Shown: one piece after another, positions 9,558 to 17,755 of the stretch
How the letters are laid out: every line of letters starts with the position of its first letter
Numbering within the stretch: position 1 is the first letter of the stretch
Assembly (NCBI GenBank): GCA_024231975.1
Contig: JAAEQB010000090.1
Span: 29,069-93,068 of the forward strand
Direction: 5' to 3'
Length of the DNA stretch: 64,000 nucleotides
From: Allobosea sp.
GTDB lineage: Bacteria; Pseudomonadota; Alphaproteobacteria; Rhizobiales; Beijerinckiaceae
The notes under the pieces: generated by a model
Database searches by the model: none
The model's input: the letters and a program-made list of their open reading frames with translations, nothing else
What the model was told of the DNA's origin: nothing
Translations under genes and position numbers: made by a program

Positions 9558-9610
9558 TTGACGTTCCGTACGCTTTTCGCGTAACAAAACGTGCAACAAT
9601 TCGTGCAACG
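9558..9610 (+). promoter_or_regulatory. Candidate integrase arm-type binding sites, left end
   Basis: Between attL and the integrase gene lie TTGACGTTC (9558-9566), CTTTTCG (9573-9579) and three related units: CGTAACAAAA (9580-9589), CGTGCAACAATTCG (9590-9603) and CGTGCAACG (9602-9610). The first two and CGTGCAACAATT recur next to attR. Repeats shared by both ends and close to the cores are what integrase arm sites look like; binding is inferred. Confidence 0.6.
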
Positions 9611-9619
9611 GCGGGCGCG

Positions 9620-10951
9620 ATGACGGACTTCCTCGGCAAGCGTGACGGCTGGTGGCACTATGTCCGCCGGGTGCCTGCGGCCTATGCCGCCCATGACAAG
9701 CGCGGCATCGTCAAACAGTCCACGAAGATTCGGGTTGCGGACGATCCGCGCGGCATCGCGGCCAGCAAGGCGGCTGCCAAGATCAATGCCGAAACCGAAG
9801 CTTATTGGCGTGGGCTCTTCCTCGGCCGGGGCGACCAGGCGAAGCAGCGCTATGAGGCGGCGCGCCAGTTCACCCGAGCGATGGGCTTCGAACCGGTGCC
9901 GGCGGCGGAGCTGATCGACAGGTCGGACGACGAGATCGCGAGGCGGCTGCTGGCAATCCAGCGCCGCGGCTTCCTGCCGAACTCAGAGGCGCCCGATGCG
10001 GTGCTAGGGCTGGTCGCCCCGCCCGAGCTGAAGCTGTCCGAGTTGCTCGACAAGTACGAGGGCACTCAGAAGGCGACGCTGGCAGGCAAGTCCGAGGATC
10101 AGCTGCGCGTCTGGCGCAACGCCAAGGCGCGAGCCATCACCGTTCTGACCGAGGTCGTCAGTGCCGATCCGGCCCTCGGCGAGGATCCGGCCGTCGGCAA
10201 GCTGACGCGCTCGCATGCGCTTGATTTCCGAGAGTACTGGCAGGAACTGGTCAGCGCCGACGAGGTCGAGATCGACACGGCCAACAAGGCGATCGGGCAC
10301 CTCAACAAGATGTGGCGCGAGCTCAACCGGATCGAGCGGATGGGCCTCAATCCGATCTTCGCCGAATTGCGCCTCGAGGGCGGGAGTTCGGAACAGCGCG
10401 CCGCCTTCGAGGCCGCCTTTGTGCAGGAGACCTTGCTAGCCGCCGGCACCTTCGGGGAGCTCAACGACGAGGCGCGGCGCATCGTCTATATCATGGCCGA
10501 CACCGGCCTGCGCCCCTCCGAGATCTGTAACCTGACTAAGGACACGATTCGGCTCGATCACAAGGTCCCGCATGTCGAGATCCTGCCGGAGGGCCGGCAG
10601 ACCAAGACCCGAGATTCCCGGCGGACGATTCCCCTGGTCGGCGTGGCGCTGGCGGCAATGAAAGAGCAGCCGCAGGGATTTCCGCGGTACCGGCACAACG
10701 CCGGCGCGCTGTCGGCCCTGGTCAACCGGATGCTGACCGACAAGAAGCTGCGCCCGACGCCGCGGCACACACTCTATTCGCTGCGGCACTGCTTCGAAGA
10801 TCGCCTAACCGCGATCGAGGCGCCGGAAAAGATCATGGCGATCCTGATGGGCCACAAGTACAGCCGGCCGCGCTACGGCGCCGGGCCTACGCTGGAGCAG
10901 AAGCGGCACTGGCTGCAGCGGATCGCCTTCAAGGCGCCGGCCGACGTCTAG
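9620..10951 (+). CDS. int: Phage site-specific tyrosine integrase
   Basis: A 443-aa integrase that recombines phage attP with the tRNA-Ser attB. The N-terminus (DFLGKRDGWWHYVRRVP) resembles the DUF6538-type arm-binding domain of alphaproteobacterial phage integrases. A SAM-like core-binding domain spans about 135-250, and the catalytic domain follows. R298 lies in DTGLRPSEI, the second box is YSLRHCFEDR (R389), then GH412 and the nucleophile Tyr419 in SRPRYG. The usual His of box II (H-x-L-R-H) is Tyr here. It starts 111 bp from attL; its 3' end overlaps the convergent 66-aa gene by 23 bp. Confidence 0.95.
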   Translation: MTDFLGKRDGWWHYVRRVPAAYAAHDKRGIVKQSTKIRVADDPRGIAASKAAAKINAETEAYWRGLFLGRGDQAKQRYEAARQFTRAMGFEPVPAAELIDRSDDEIARRLLAIQRRGFLPNSEAPDAVLGLVAPPELKLSELLDKYEGTQKATLAGKSEDQLRVWRNAKARAITVLTEVVSADPALGEDPAVGKLTRSHALDFREYWQELVSADEVEIDTANKAIGHLNKMWRELNRIERMGLNPIFAELRLEGGSSEQRAAFEAAFVQETLLAAGTFGELNDEARRIVYIMADTGLRPSEICNLTKDTIRLDHKVPHVEILPEGRQTKTRDSRRTIPLVGVALAAMKEQPQGFPRYRHNAGALSALVNRMLTDKKLRPTPRHTLYSLRHCFEDRLTAIEAPEKIMAILMGHKYSRPRYGAGPTLEQKRHWLQRIAFKAPADV

Positions 10952-11129
10952 CCTCTTCGAGGATCGCCCGAGCCCGCGCCACCGGATCCTGTCGCGTGGC
11001 CAGACGGTCCCGTGCGGCGATCATCTTGTCGAGGAAGGGCGCGAAGCGCTCGCCATGCGCGACGACGCATTCGGCGAGGTAGATGATCACCGCGTCATAG
11101 TCCTGCAGGGTGAGGGCAGGGGCGGACAT
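10929..11129 (-). CDS. Hypothetical small protein (66 aa), last gene of the leftward operon
   Basis: An unrecognised protein, MSAPALTLQDYDAVIIYLAE at the N-terminus, largely alpha-helical in appearance with a basic C-terminus (AILEEARRR). Its start touches the stop of the upstream gene (one-base overlap at 11129) and its stop lies inside the convergent integrase 3' end, so expression of the early left operon would produce antisense RNA to the int 3' end. Confidence 0.65.
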   Translation of the reverse strand: MSAPALTLQDYDAVIIYLAECVVAHGERFAPFLDKMIAARDRLATRQDPVARARAILEEARRRPAP

Positions 11130-11590
11130 CAGAAATCCGGATAGGTTTCGGCTTCGCCGCGGGCGACGTTCTGGCCGAGATCAGTGAGGCGGTAGCTGAT
11201 CATGTCCTTGCTGCCGGCGTACCATTCCGGAGCCCGGTGCATCTCGAAGAGGCCGTGATAATAGGCTGCTTTCGGCGCCGGGCTGCGTTCGCTCGTGAAG
11301 AAGTGGTCGCGGTTCCCGGCCTTGAGACCTCTGCCGCCATACGCATGCACCACGCAGGACAAAACCTCGCGACTGAGTTGCTCCGCCAGCGGGTGACGAT
11401 CAGGAAGAATGATGTCCCGGCCGGCGTCGCGCCTGACGCGTACGCGCTTCAAGAATTGAGCGAAGGTCGCTGAGGAATCGGCTTCGACGTAAAGCCGATA
11501 AAGAGCCTTGGAGCCCGTTTCGGCATAAGCCGTCGCTGAATCATCCCAATGTTCGCTGGTGAGGCGCCACGCCTTGCGGATCCTGCTCAT
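11129..11590 (-). CDS. Hypothetical protein (153 aa)
   Basis: Not recognised. The protein starts MSRIRKAWRLTSEHWDDSAT and has aromatic-rich segments (AAYYHGLFEMHRAPEWY and ISYRLTDLGQNVARG) that look like a folded domain, the latter like the end of a winged-helix or similar module. The four-base overlap with the PcfJ-like gene upstream (ATGA at 11587-11590) suggests translational coupling, so the two may act together. Confidence 0.7.
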   Translation of the reverse strand: MSRIRKAWRLTSEHWDDSATAYAETGSKALYRLYVEADSSATFAQFLKRVRVRRDAGRDIILPDRHPLAEQLSREVLSCVVHAYGGRGLKAGNRDHFFTSERSPAPKAAYYHGLFEMHRAPEWYAGSKDMISYRLTDLGQNVARGEAETYPDF

Positions 11591-12729
11591 AGCTCAACCT
11601 CGTCCGCGAGCATTGCAGTCTGGGCCTCGGCACCGCCGGCCGGGCTGCCTCGCCCGGCTCCAGGCTTGTTGGATTGCTCGACGAAGATGCGCGCTGCGCC
11701 GCGGACGTCGCCGGACGGGACGCTGTTGTACGGGCCTTTCAGCTGAATCAGGCGCCAGCTCTTGTCGAGCTGCGAGACCTCCAGCGTCGCGAGGCGCTTC
11801 TCGCCCTGCCTGATGCTGTAGATGCGGGAGACGCCCTTGATCACCTGACCGGCATAACTGGACACGCAATGGTGCATGACGAAGCCGTCCTCGCTCAGCG
11901 CCTCGCCGCTCTGCAAGGCGACGAAGTCGAGCCCGAGCACGGCGGCATGGGGGGGCAACGGCGAATAGTCGATGATGTCCTCATAGCGTAGGCCGTACTG
12001 CCGGAAGAAGTTGCGGTGATCCTTGATCCGGCGGATCTGGCGGTGCCATACCTCGGCCTCCTCGCGGGCCTTGGCCCAGCTCCAGCGCGGGTTGAACTTG
12101 TCATCGAGATGGACGACGAGGTCGGCGATCTCGTTCCATTCATGGGCCCTGGCGCCGCGCCCGATCTGCGCCGCGGCCCAGGCGAGTTGGAGCGTTTCGG
12201 GCTTGGCGCCGCGCCGCATGCGCGCGATCCATTGACCGAGCGTGCTCAGCCAGACGCCTTGCGCCTGGCCTTCGCGCGGCATGACCTGCGACAGGGTGGA
12301 CGCGTCGATCGCCTTCGACAGGTGCTGCAGATCGCACCGATGCGTATAGAGCAGCGCCTCCGGCCGGAGGGAGCGGAATTGCGGCGCAACCTCATACTGG
12401 CGCAACAGGTCCCGCAGGCTGGTCCTGTCGTCTAGCGCGGCTCTGACCTTGGCGACCGTCTCGTCATTCCGCGGCGACTTGAGCAACAGGCAAAGAACTG
12501 GCGCCTGCTCGATCAGCTCGATCGCAAAGCGATGGCTGCGCGCCATGATGACGGCGACGCCTGGAAGGTCGCGATGATCCCGCCGCTCCGCCTCGGAAAA
12601 GAGGGCGATGGCGCGATTGATCGCGTCGCGCTGCCAGCCTGCATCTCCGATCGTCGGGAACGGCATAAGCGAGCAGGCGTCCTGCATGGTCAGGCTTGCC
12701 AGATCAGCCATCGACACGGCCTCCGGCAA
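11587..12729 (-). CDS. PcfJ-like domain protein
   Basis: A 380-aa protein. The C-terminal third has the pattern of PcfJ-like proteins found on conjugative plasmids and phages: EDGFVMHHCVSSYA, then VSRIYSIRQGEKRLATLEV and an LIQLKGPYNSVPS ending, with a conserved His-His-Cys and Gln-x-K-G-x-N. The N-terminal two thirds are helical, include IEQAPVLCLLLKSP and a basic segment HRQIRRIKDHRNFFRQYG, and are unassigned. The biochemical role of PcfJ is not established. It overlaps the upstream 140-aa gene by 26 bp and is coupled to the downstream 153-aa gene. Confidence 0.7.
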   Translation of the reverse strand: MPEAVSMADLASLTMQDACSLMPFPTIGDAGWQRDAINRAIALFSEAERRDHRDLPGVAVIMARSHRFAIELIEQAPVLCLLLKSPRNDETVAKVRAALDDRTSLRDLLRQYEVAPQFRSLRPEALLYTHRCDLQHLSKAIDASTLSQVMPREGQAQGVWLSTLGQWIARMRRGAKPETLQLAWAAAQIGRGARAHEWNEIADLVVHLDDKFNPRWSWAKAREEAEVWHRQIRRIKDHRNFFRQYGLRYEDIIDYSPLPPHAAVLGLDFVALQSGEALSEDGFVMHHCVSSYAGQVIKGVSRIYSIRQGEKRLATLEVSQLDKSWRLIQLKGPYNSVPSGDVRGAARIFVEQSNKPGAGRGSPAGGAEAQTAMLADEVEL

Positions 12730-13126
12730 GGCTCGTCATCCGCGCGTCTATCGCCGCCCGGCACGAAGGAAGCTTGGCCTTGCCGCCGGCAGCGTCGTTG
12801 AGGTCGACTGCGTCACGGCCGAGCATCAAGCGCGTGATATTGTGATTGAGGATCAGCTCCCAGCCGTAGTGGGTTCCATAGCGCGCGTTCAACGCGGCGT
12901 TGCAGCGGTCGAGGAAGTCGAGACGCTCGCTATCACGCTGCCGTTCGGCTGAAAGGGCTTGCAGCCTCTTCAACTCGTGCAGGGCGAGCATGAGAGATTC
13001 GCCGAAGCTGGTTTGGTTCTCCACCTCGTCGAGCGCCACGCCGCTGCCGAGCCAAGCGTCCAGCTCTTCGATAGAGGCCTTGAGGGCTGCCGGGTTTGCC
13101 GGATAGTGGGCGAAGGGATCGGCCAT
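12704..13126 (-). CDS. Hypothetical protein (140 aa)
   Basis: Not recognised. It is rich in predicted helix (ALHELKRLQALSAERQRDSERLDFLDRCNA region), followed by NARYGTHYGWELIL; the latter resembles small phage proteins of unknown function that carry a coiled coil and an aromatic tail. It lies eight bases downstream of ssb in the leftward operon. Confidence 0.65.
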   Translation of the reverse strand: MADPFAHYPANPAALKASIEELDAWLGSGVALDEVENQTSFGESLMLALHELKRLQALSAERQRDSERLDFLDRCNAALNARYGTHYGWELILNHNITRLMLGRDAVDLNDAAGGKAKLPSCRAAIDARMTSLAGGRVDG

Positions 13127-13134
13127 GCTGCCTC

Positions 13135-13635
13135 TCAGAAGGGTATGTCGTCGTTCAGATGGTCTGAACTGCTGGTCGGCTGGCGGCCGAAGCTGTCGCC
13201 TTCCTTCGCCGCGCTGTAGCTGCCGCCGTTTTCGCGTGTGCGGGTCGAGCCGTAGGAATCAGGCTCTGGCGGCGGGCGGCCTTGGCCGCTGTCGAGAATG
13301 GTGAGGTCGCCGCGGAACTTCTGCAGCACGATCTCGGTGGCGTATTTCTCGACGCCCTGCTGGTCCTGCCATTTGCGCGTCGCAAGCTGGCCCTCGAGGT
13401 AGACTTTGGAGCCCTTGCGCAGGTACTCGCTGGCGACCTTGCAGAGTGCCTCATTGAAGATGACGACGCGGTGCCACTCGGTGCGCTCCTTGCGCTCGCC
13501 GCTCTGCTTGTCGCGCCAGGTCTCCGAGGTCGCGATGCTGAGGCGGACGACAGGATCGCCGCTCGCGAGCCGGTTCGCTTCCGGATCGCGGCCGAGATTG
13601 CCGACGAGAATGACCTTGTTGACGCTGCCGGCCAT
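13135..13635 (-). CDS. ssb: Single-stranded DNA-binding protein
   Basis: A 166-aa phage SSB. The OB fold covers about residues 1-110 (SVNKVILVGNLGRDPE, ETWRDKQSGERKERTEWH, GSKVYLEGQLATRKWQDQ). A disordered Gly/Ser/Pro/Arg linker leads to the acidic tip DDIPF, which recruits replication partners. It should protect ssDNA during phage replication and recombination. The ATG at 13635 gives the family-standard start; a longer frame to 13704 is a shadow inside the upstream gene. Confidence 0.95.
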   Translation of the reverse strand: MAGSVNKVILVGNLGRDPEANRLASGDPVVRLSIATSETWRDKQSGERKERTEWHRVVIFNEALCKVASEYLRKGSKVYLEGQLATRKWQDQQGVEKYATEIVLQKFRGDLTILDSGQGRPPPEPDSYGSTRTRENGGSYSAAKEGDSFGRQPTSSSDHLNDDIPF

Positions 13636-14135
13636 CAGTGCGCGCCCTTTGCCTGAAGGTTGAGGGTGTGCCGGGCCCGGCCGGCTTCGGTGATCCGCCA
13701 GCACAGCATCACGGCGTAGATGGACGGCACCTCTTCGATCAGGTCGGCGCGCGCCAGCCGGCGGCAGGCGGTCAGGATCCGCGCCGTGGTCAGATCGCGC
13801 CAGCCGGGGCGCTCGGAGGCGATGTTGCGGATGACATAGGTCATCGCGTCGTGACGATCGGCGAGCGCCGCCAGCACCGCCGCGTCGAGATCGGCGCGGC
13901 AGACCGCCTTGCCGATCGCGCGATGGGCGGTGATCAGGCCGATATCAGTTCCGGTGAGCGGCCTGCAGCTCGGCCGGGCGGCTTCGCCGGCGCCTTCCCA
14001 TCCGAGCGCTTGCCAACCGGGGCCAGCCTGCCAGCGCAGCAGGTAGAAATTGCCGGCGCCGTCACGGCCGATGAAGTCGCCGGCGGCGCCGGCCGGCGGC
14101 AGACCCTTGGCGAGGTCGGTCGAGAGCGGGATCAA
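13635..14135 (-). CDS. Hypothetical protein (166 aa)
   Basis: Not recognised. The N-terminal part contains AAGDFIGRDGAGNFYLLRWQ (a beta-rich start). The C-terminal half, RDLTTARILTACRRLARADLIEEV, looks like a winged-helix segment and may bind DNA. The stop overlaps the ssb start by one base, and the start overlaps the preceding gene by four, so it is embedded in the coupled early operon. Confidence 0.65.
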   Translation of the reverse strand: MIPLSTDLAKGLPPAGAAGDFIGRDGAGNFYLLRWQAGPGWQALGWEGAGEAARPSCRPLTGTDIGLITAHRAIGKAVCRADLDAAVLAALADRHDAMTYVIRNIASERPGWRDLTTARILTACRRLARADLIEEVPSIYAVMLCWRITEAGRARHTLNLQAKGAH

Positions 14136-14485
14136 TGCACCGCCTCCACCGCGTCGTCGGCGAAGTCGATTTCCGCCCGGCTGCGCATGATGCTGGCCAT
14201 CAGGTCAGCGGGCGGATCCGGCATCTCGGTCATAAGCTTCAACGCATGCTCGAGCGCGGAATCGGCCAGAGCCACCCAATGCACCACGCCGAAGTCGCAG
14301 GCGCCGAGATCGATGGTGAAATCATAGCAGTCGGGCGGGATATCGAGCGTGCCGACGACGATGCCAGCATGCGGATTGTCCCGCCGCAGCTCGGCGAACT
14401 CGGCAAGCAACTTGCGCTCTTCATCGACGTCGCGGGCCTGGCGTTTGGCGATCATCCGGTCGAGCAGGTCACGAAGCCTAGGCAT
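14132..14485 (-). CDS. Hypothetical protein (117 aa)
   Basis: Not recognised. It has a basic helical N-terminus (MPRLRDLLDRMIAKRQARD) followed by a mixed region with DCYDFTIDLGACDFG and an acidic C-terminus. The start at ATG 14485 is preferred because GGGAGG lies six bases upstream; the longer frame to 14500 lacks this spacing. It is the gene after the thermonuclease, only two bases away. Confidence 0.62.
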   Translation of the reverse strand: MPRLRDLLDRMIAKRQARDVDEERKLLAEFAELRRDNPHAGIVVGTLDIPPDCYDFTIDLGACDFGVVHWVALADSALEHALKLMTEMPDPPADLMASIMRSRAEIDFADDAVEAVH

Positions 14486-14487
14486 CG

Positions 14488-14991
14488 CTACCTCCCGCAC
14501 CAGTAGGCGACGAGACTCTGGCGCGCGGCCGGCCCGGTCGCCCAGGTGAGCGCCCGGCCTTCGCTGACCAGCACCTCTCCGAGGTCGCGGCCTTCGGCCT
14601 CGAGGCGCGCCAGCGTGCGGCCATAGCGGTCGCGGCAGCGGCCCGAGGGCTCGCAGCGGCGGATCTCGACCGGCCGGCCGCGCAGCAGCTGGGCGAGCCG
14701 TTCCTTGGCCCTGAGCCCGGCGACGAGCTCGGCCTCGCAGCGGGCCCCTCGGGTCTCGGGCGCGTCGATGTTGAAGATGCGCACGCGCTCGCCGCCCGGC
14801 AGGCCGACGGTGTCGCCGTCGATGATGACGATGCGGTCGCCGTCGACAGGTTCGGCCTTGGCGATGACGATGCCGAAGAGGAGCGCGAAGGCGGCGGCGC
14901 TTCCGGCCAGCGACAGCTGGAGCAGGCGGGCGCGCCGCAGCTCGCGGCGATGCTCGGCCGTGCCGGCCCAGTCGTTCGGATCGCGCTTCAT
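14488..14991 (-). CDS. Membrane-anchored thermonuclease-family (SNase) protein
   Basis: A 167-aa staphylococcal-nuclease-like protein. An N-terminal basic segment precedes one hydrophobic helix (about 24-45), so the nuclease domain is probably outside the cytoplasm. Active-site equivalents are visible: D60 in IDGDTV, R71 in ERVRIFNIDAPE, D76 and E79, and R125 in DRYGRTLAR. Such proteins cut nucleic acids with calcium. In an early phage operon it could attack incoming DNA or be a lysogenic conversion gene; either role is inference. ATGA overlap with the upstream gene. Confidence 0.82.
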   Translation of the reverse strand: MKRDPNDWAGTAEHRRELRRARLLQLSLAGSAAAFALLFGIVIAKAEPVDGDRIVIIDGDTVGLPGGERVRIFNIDAPETRGARCEAELVAGLRAKERLAQLLRGRPVEIRRCEPSGRCRDRYGRTLARLEAEGRDLGEVLVSEGRALTWATGPAARQSLVAYWCGR

Positions 14992-15302
14992 TGGAACTTC
15001 ACTCCGGTAACGGCGATGGCGCCGGGCATTTCGGGGCCGCAGAACTGGTAGGGATAGTCACGCGGCTCCTCGCCTTCCGGCGTGGTGTCGACGATCCAGA
15101 ACTGCGAGATCGGCGCAGCGGCGACGTATTCGCGCGCCGACGCGCGGTCGCAGCCGCCCATCTCGACCATTACGTCGACGAAGCGGTCGCGCCATTCGGC
15201 GCTGCCGAGCAGAGCGACGTCGTGATGGCCGTAGGCGAGCACGGCCCAGGGATCGTCGACGTCGTCGAGCATGGCTTCCACGGTGCCCGGGTTAGGCGAC
15301 AT
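14988..15302 (-). CDS. Hypothetical protein (104 aa)
   Basis: Not recognised. An acidic protein with VDDPWAVLAYGHHDVALL, a middle helix, and a C-terminal ISQFWIVDTTPEGEEPRDYP followed by PYQFCGPEMPGAIAVT. It is coupled to the nuclease gene by a four-base overlap and overlaps the end of the ParB-like gene by eleven bases. Confidence 0.6.
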   Translation of the reverse strand: MSPNPGTVEAMLDDVDDPWAVLAYGHHDVALLGSAEWRDRFVDVMVEMGGCDRASAREYVAAAPISQFWIVDTTPEGEEPRDYPYQFCGPEMPGAIAVTGVKFQ

Positions 15303-17544
15303 CGGCGGCCTCCTCGACGAGATCGGCTGGATCGGGTGAGGGCAGGGGCGTTTCGGTCAGGAGCTTGACCAGCGCGTCGCGTGTCGCGCCGAAGGGAGCG
15401 GTGACGCCGCGGTCCTTGAGGACCTGACGGAGCGCCGGCACCTTCATCCCGGCATAGGTCTCCGGATTGGCTCTGTGCCCGATAGGCGGATAGGGCTCGG
15501 CGTCGATACCGGCGGCTGCCACGGCCTCGGAATCCTCAACCATGTCCTGGCTGACGCGGCCTGCATCGAGCCCCCACGCAGCCAGTGCAGCCTCGGCGAC
15601 CGTCATGTGCCGCTGGATAATCGCTTCCTCGCCGGCGCTGAAGCGCGGCAGCGGCGCAGTCGCCTCGAAAGCTTCGCCGCGCAGCAGCGGCGGCAGCCAT
15701 CCCTGTTCGCCGGCGAGGCGGGCGGCGTGCTCGGCGGCTTCCGCCTTGCTGAGCTTGACCGCGGCGAGATTGGCGGCGCCGCATTCGGCCAGCGCCGCGA
15801 GCGCGAATTCCTTCGGCGCGGCGGCGAAATACGCGGCCGCGTCGAAAGCCGCGACCAGCGCCTTGCGATGCTCCTGCGCCGGCAGGGCGCAGCGCAAATC
15901 CTGCACCGCCGCGGGATCGATGCCGCGCGCCACGGCCTTGGTCGTGAAGTCGAGGCTGCGGGCGATGACGCGAGCGGCGAGGCTGGTCAGGCGCTCCGGC
16001 GGCACCGACAGGCAGGTCCGGAAGGCCTCGCAGAAGTAGGCGCCGCCATCCTCGACCTCGGGCCAGCCCAGGCTGGGCCCTTCGCGCAGGCCATCATTGG
16101 TCAGGCGCACGGGCCCGCCGCGGCTGACCTGCGAGGCGATCAGCGCCGCGAAGGCGATGCGAGGTTCGGCGGCTAGCGCATGGGCGGCCGCTCTGGTCGC
16201 GGCGAGCGCCAGTCCGTCGAGCACCGCGATCGGCAGCTTCACCGGCTCTGCTTCGGGAGCGGTCTCGGCTGGCGCAGGGGCTTCGGGCAGCGGCTCTGCC
16301 TCCGGCGGCGACGCGGCCGGGCGGGTCAGCGCCGTGCGCTCGGGCTTGACGACGGCAGGCTTGGGCGCCGCCCCCTTGATGAAGCCGCGCAGGATCCTGA
16401 GCTTGCCCTCCTCGCCGATCTCCAGCACGGCGACGGCCTTGGCCCGGTCTTCCTCCGACAGCGACAGCCAGGCGGAACGGTCGGCGTCGAGGTCATCCAG
16501 CTCGGTTTCGAGCCGCTCCATCTCGTCGGTCAGATTGGTGCGAGACAGATCGTAAGAGTCGCGGCGATCGTCATCGCCGTCCAATTGGTCGCCAGCGTCG
16601 ATAATGGCTTCGTCTAGCGCGATCAGATGCTCGTCGATCACACGCAGCCGATTTTCGATCTCGGCGATGCGGCCGGCTGGCACGTCAGGCGCCGGCGGCT
16701 TCAGCAGGCGCTGCCAGATGAAGCGGTCCTTTGCGGCCTCGCCATGCAGGACCTCGGCCCAGCCTTCGGTTTCCTTCACCCGCTCGGCTTCATGGTCGAG
16801 GATGCCTTCGGCGAGCCGGCGCAGCAGCCCGCCGTCGGCGAAGTCGCGATGTTCGGCGAAGAGATCGGGCACCAGCGCGCCGCCGGCCTCCTGATAGGCA
16901 TCGGCGCCGACGAAGCGCGCCAGTGGCGTATGGGCCGCCACCGCTTCCTTGGCGAAATGGTCGCGGATGGCGAGCGGGCGCAGGTCGTTCTGGCCGGCGC
17001 CTGCGAGATAGCTCGCCTGCTCGGCAGGATCCGCGAGGGTGAAGGCGCGCGCCGCCTCCGCGGTGATCCTGCCGTCGAACCAGGCGCGGCGGATGTTCGG
17101 ATGCAGCTGACCGAGCGCGAGGCGCTGCTGCGCCTGCCGTTCGGTGATGCCGAAATGCGCCGCGATCTCGGCGGCGGTGCGCCCGCGCTCGGCCAGCGAG
17201 GCGAAGGACTCGAACTCGATCACCGGATGCAGCGGCTTGCGGGTGACGTTCTCCGCGATCGACGCCTCATAGGCGTCGGCATCGTCGCCGTCCTCGAGGA
17301 GGATCACCCTGACCTTGTGGAGCAGGGCGCCCTCGTCGAAGAGCTGCTGCACGCATTTCATCCGCCGGCCGCCGGCGATGATCTCGGCGGTGTCGTCGGC
17401 CTGCAGCCGGCCGATCATCGGCTGAAGCAGGCCGCGATGGGCGATCGAGGCCTTCAGCTCGGCGATGTCCTCGTCTTCGGGCCGGCAGTTCAGCGGCGAG
17501 AGGCGCAGGTCATGCGGCCAGAATTCTCGGATTTCACGGTCCAT
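15292..17544 (-). CDS. ParB/RepB-like DNA-binding protein, unusually large (750 aa)
   Basis: The N-terminus (LRLSPLNCRPEDEDIAELKASIAHRG, LLQPMIGRLQADDTAEIIAGGRR) is the ParB/Srx nuclease-like CTPase fold, with IIAGGRR standing for the family GERR/GxRR box. An HTH follows (EIAAHFGITERQAQQRLALG, about residues 135-155). The rest is a long helical, Ala/Glu-rich region with a Pro-rich linker and a C-terminal SAP-like segment (MKVPALRQVLKDRGVTAPFGATRDALVKLL). Similar large ParB-like proteins occur on alphaproteobacterial plasmids and phages. No ParA partner is in the prophage. ATG 17544 has AGGAGG eight bases upstream. Confidence 0.85.
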   Translation of the reverse strand: MDREIREFWPHDLRLSPLNCRPEDEDIAELKASIAHRGLLQPMIGRLQADDTAEIIAGGRRMKCVQQLFDEGALLHKVRVILLEDGDDADAYEASIAENVTRKPLHPVIEFESFASLAERGRTAAEIAAHFGITERQAQQRLALGQLHPNIRRAWFDGRITAEAARAFTLADPAEQASYLAGAGQNDLRPLAIRDHFAKEAVAAHTPLARFVGADAYQEAGGALVPDLFAEHRDFADGGLLRRLAEGILDHEAERVKETEGWAEVLHGEAAKDRFIWQRLLKPPAPDVPAGRIAEIENRLRVIDEHLIALDEAIIDAGDQLDGDDDRRDSYDLSRTNLTDEMERLETELDDLDADRSAWLSLSEEDRAKAVAVLEIGEEGKLRILRGFIKGAAPKPAVVKPERTALTRPAASPPEAEPLPEAPAPAETAPEAEPVKLPIAVLDGLALAATRAAAHALAAEPRIAFAALIASQVSRGGPVRLTNDGLREGPSLGWPEVEDGGAYFCEAFRTCLSVPPERLTSLAARVIARSLDFTTKAVARGIDPAAVQDLRCALPAQEHRKALVAAFDAAAYFAAAPKEFALAALAECGAANLAAVKLSKAEAAEHAARLAGEQGWLPPLLRGEAFEATAPLPRFSAGEEAIIQRHMTVAEAALAAWGLDAGRVSQDMVEDSEAVAAAGIDAEPYPPIGHRANPETYAGMKVPALRQVLKDRGVTAPFGATRDALVKLLTETPLPSPDPADLVEEAADVA

Positions 17545-17755
17545 CGGCGGGATCCTCCTGCAGGAGATCGGCGGCGGCGACGCCGTAGACGGTGACCTCG
17601 AGGGAGGCCGGGTCGGGATAGAACAGGCGCAGCGCCTCGGATGGCGCCGGCATGCAGGCCCGGCGCAGGACCTGATGGAGCCGGTTCGCCAGCTCCTGGT
17701 CGGAGACATGGCCCGGCACGGCGATCTCGATGATGGCGGTGCGGGGCGTGTTCAT
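17534..17755 (-). CDS. Hypothetical small protein (73 aa)
   Basis: Starts MNTPRTAIIEIAVPGHVSDQ and continues with a helix (ELANRLHQVLRRA) and a beta pair (LEVTVYGVAAADLL). Not recognised. It overlaps the start of the ParB-like gene by eleven bases and the end of the HD-hydrolase gene by four, indicating coupled translation. The upstream in-frame extension to 17839 is a shadow of the HD gene. Confidence 0.6.
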   Translation of the reverse strand: MNTPRTAIIEIAVPGHVSDQELANRLHQVLRRACMPAPSEALRLFYPDPASLEVTVYGVAAADLLQEDPADGP

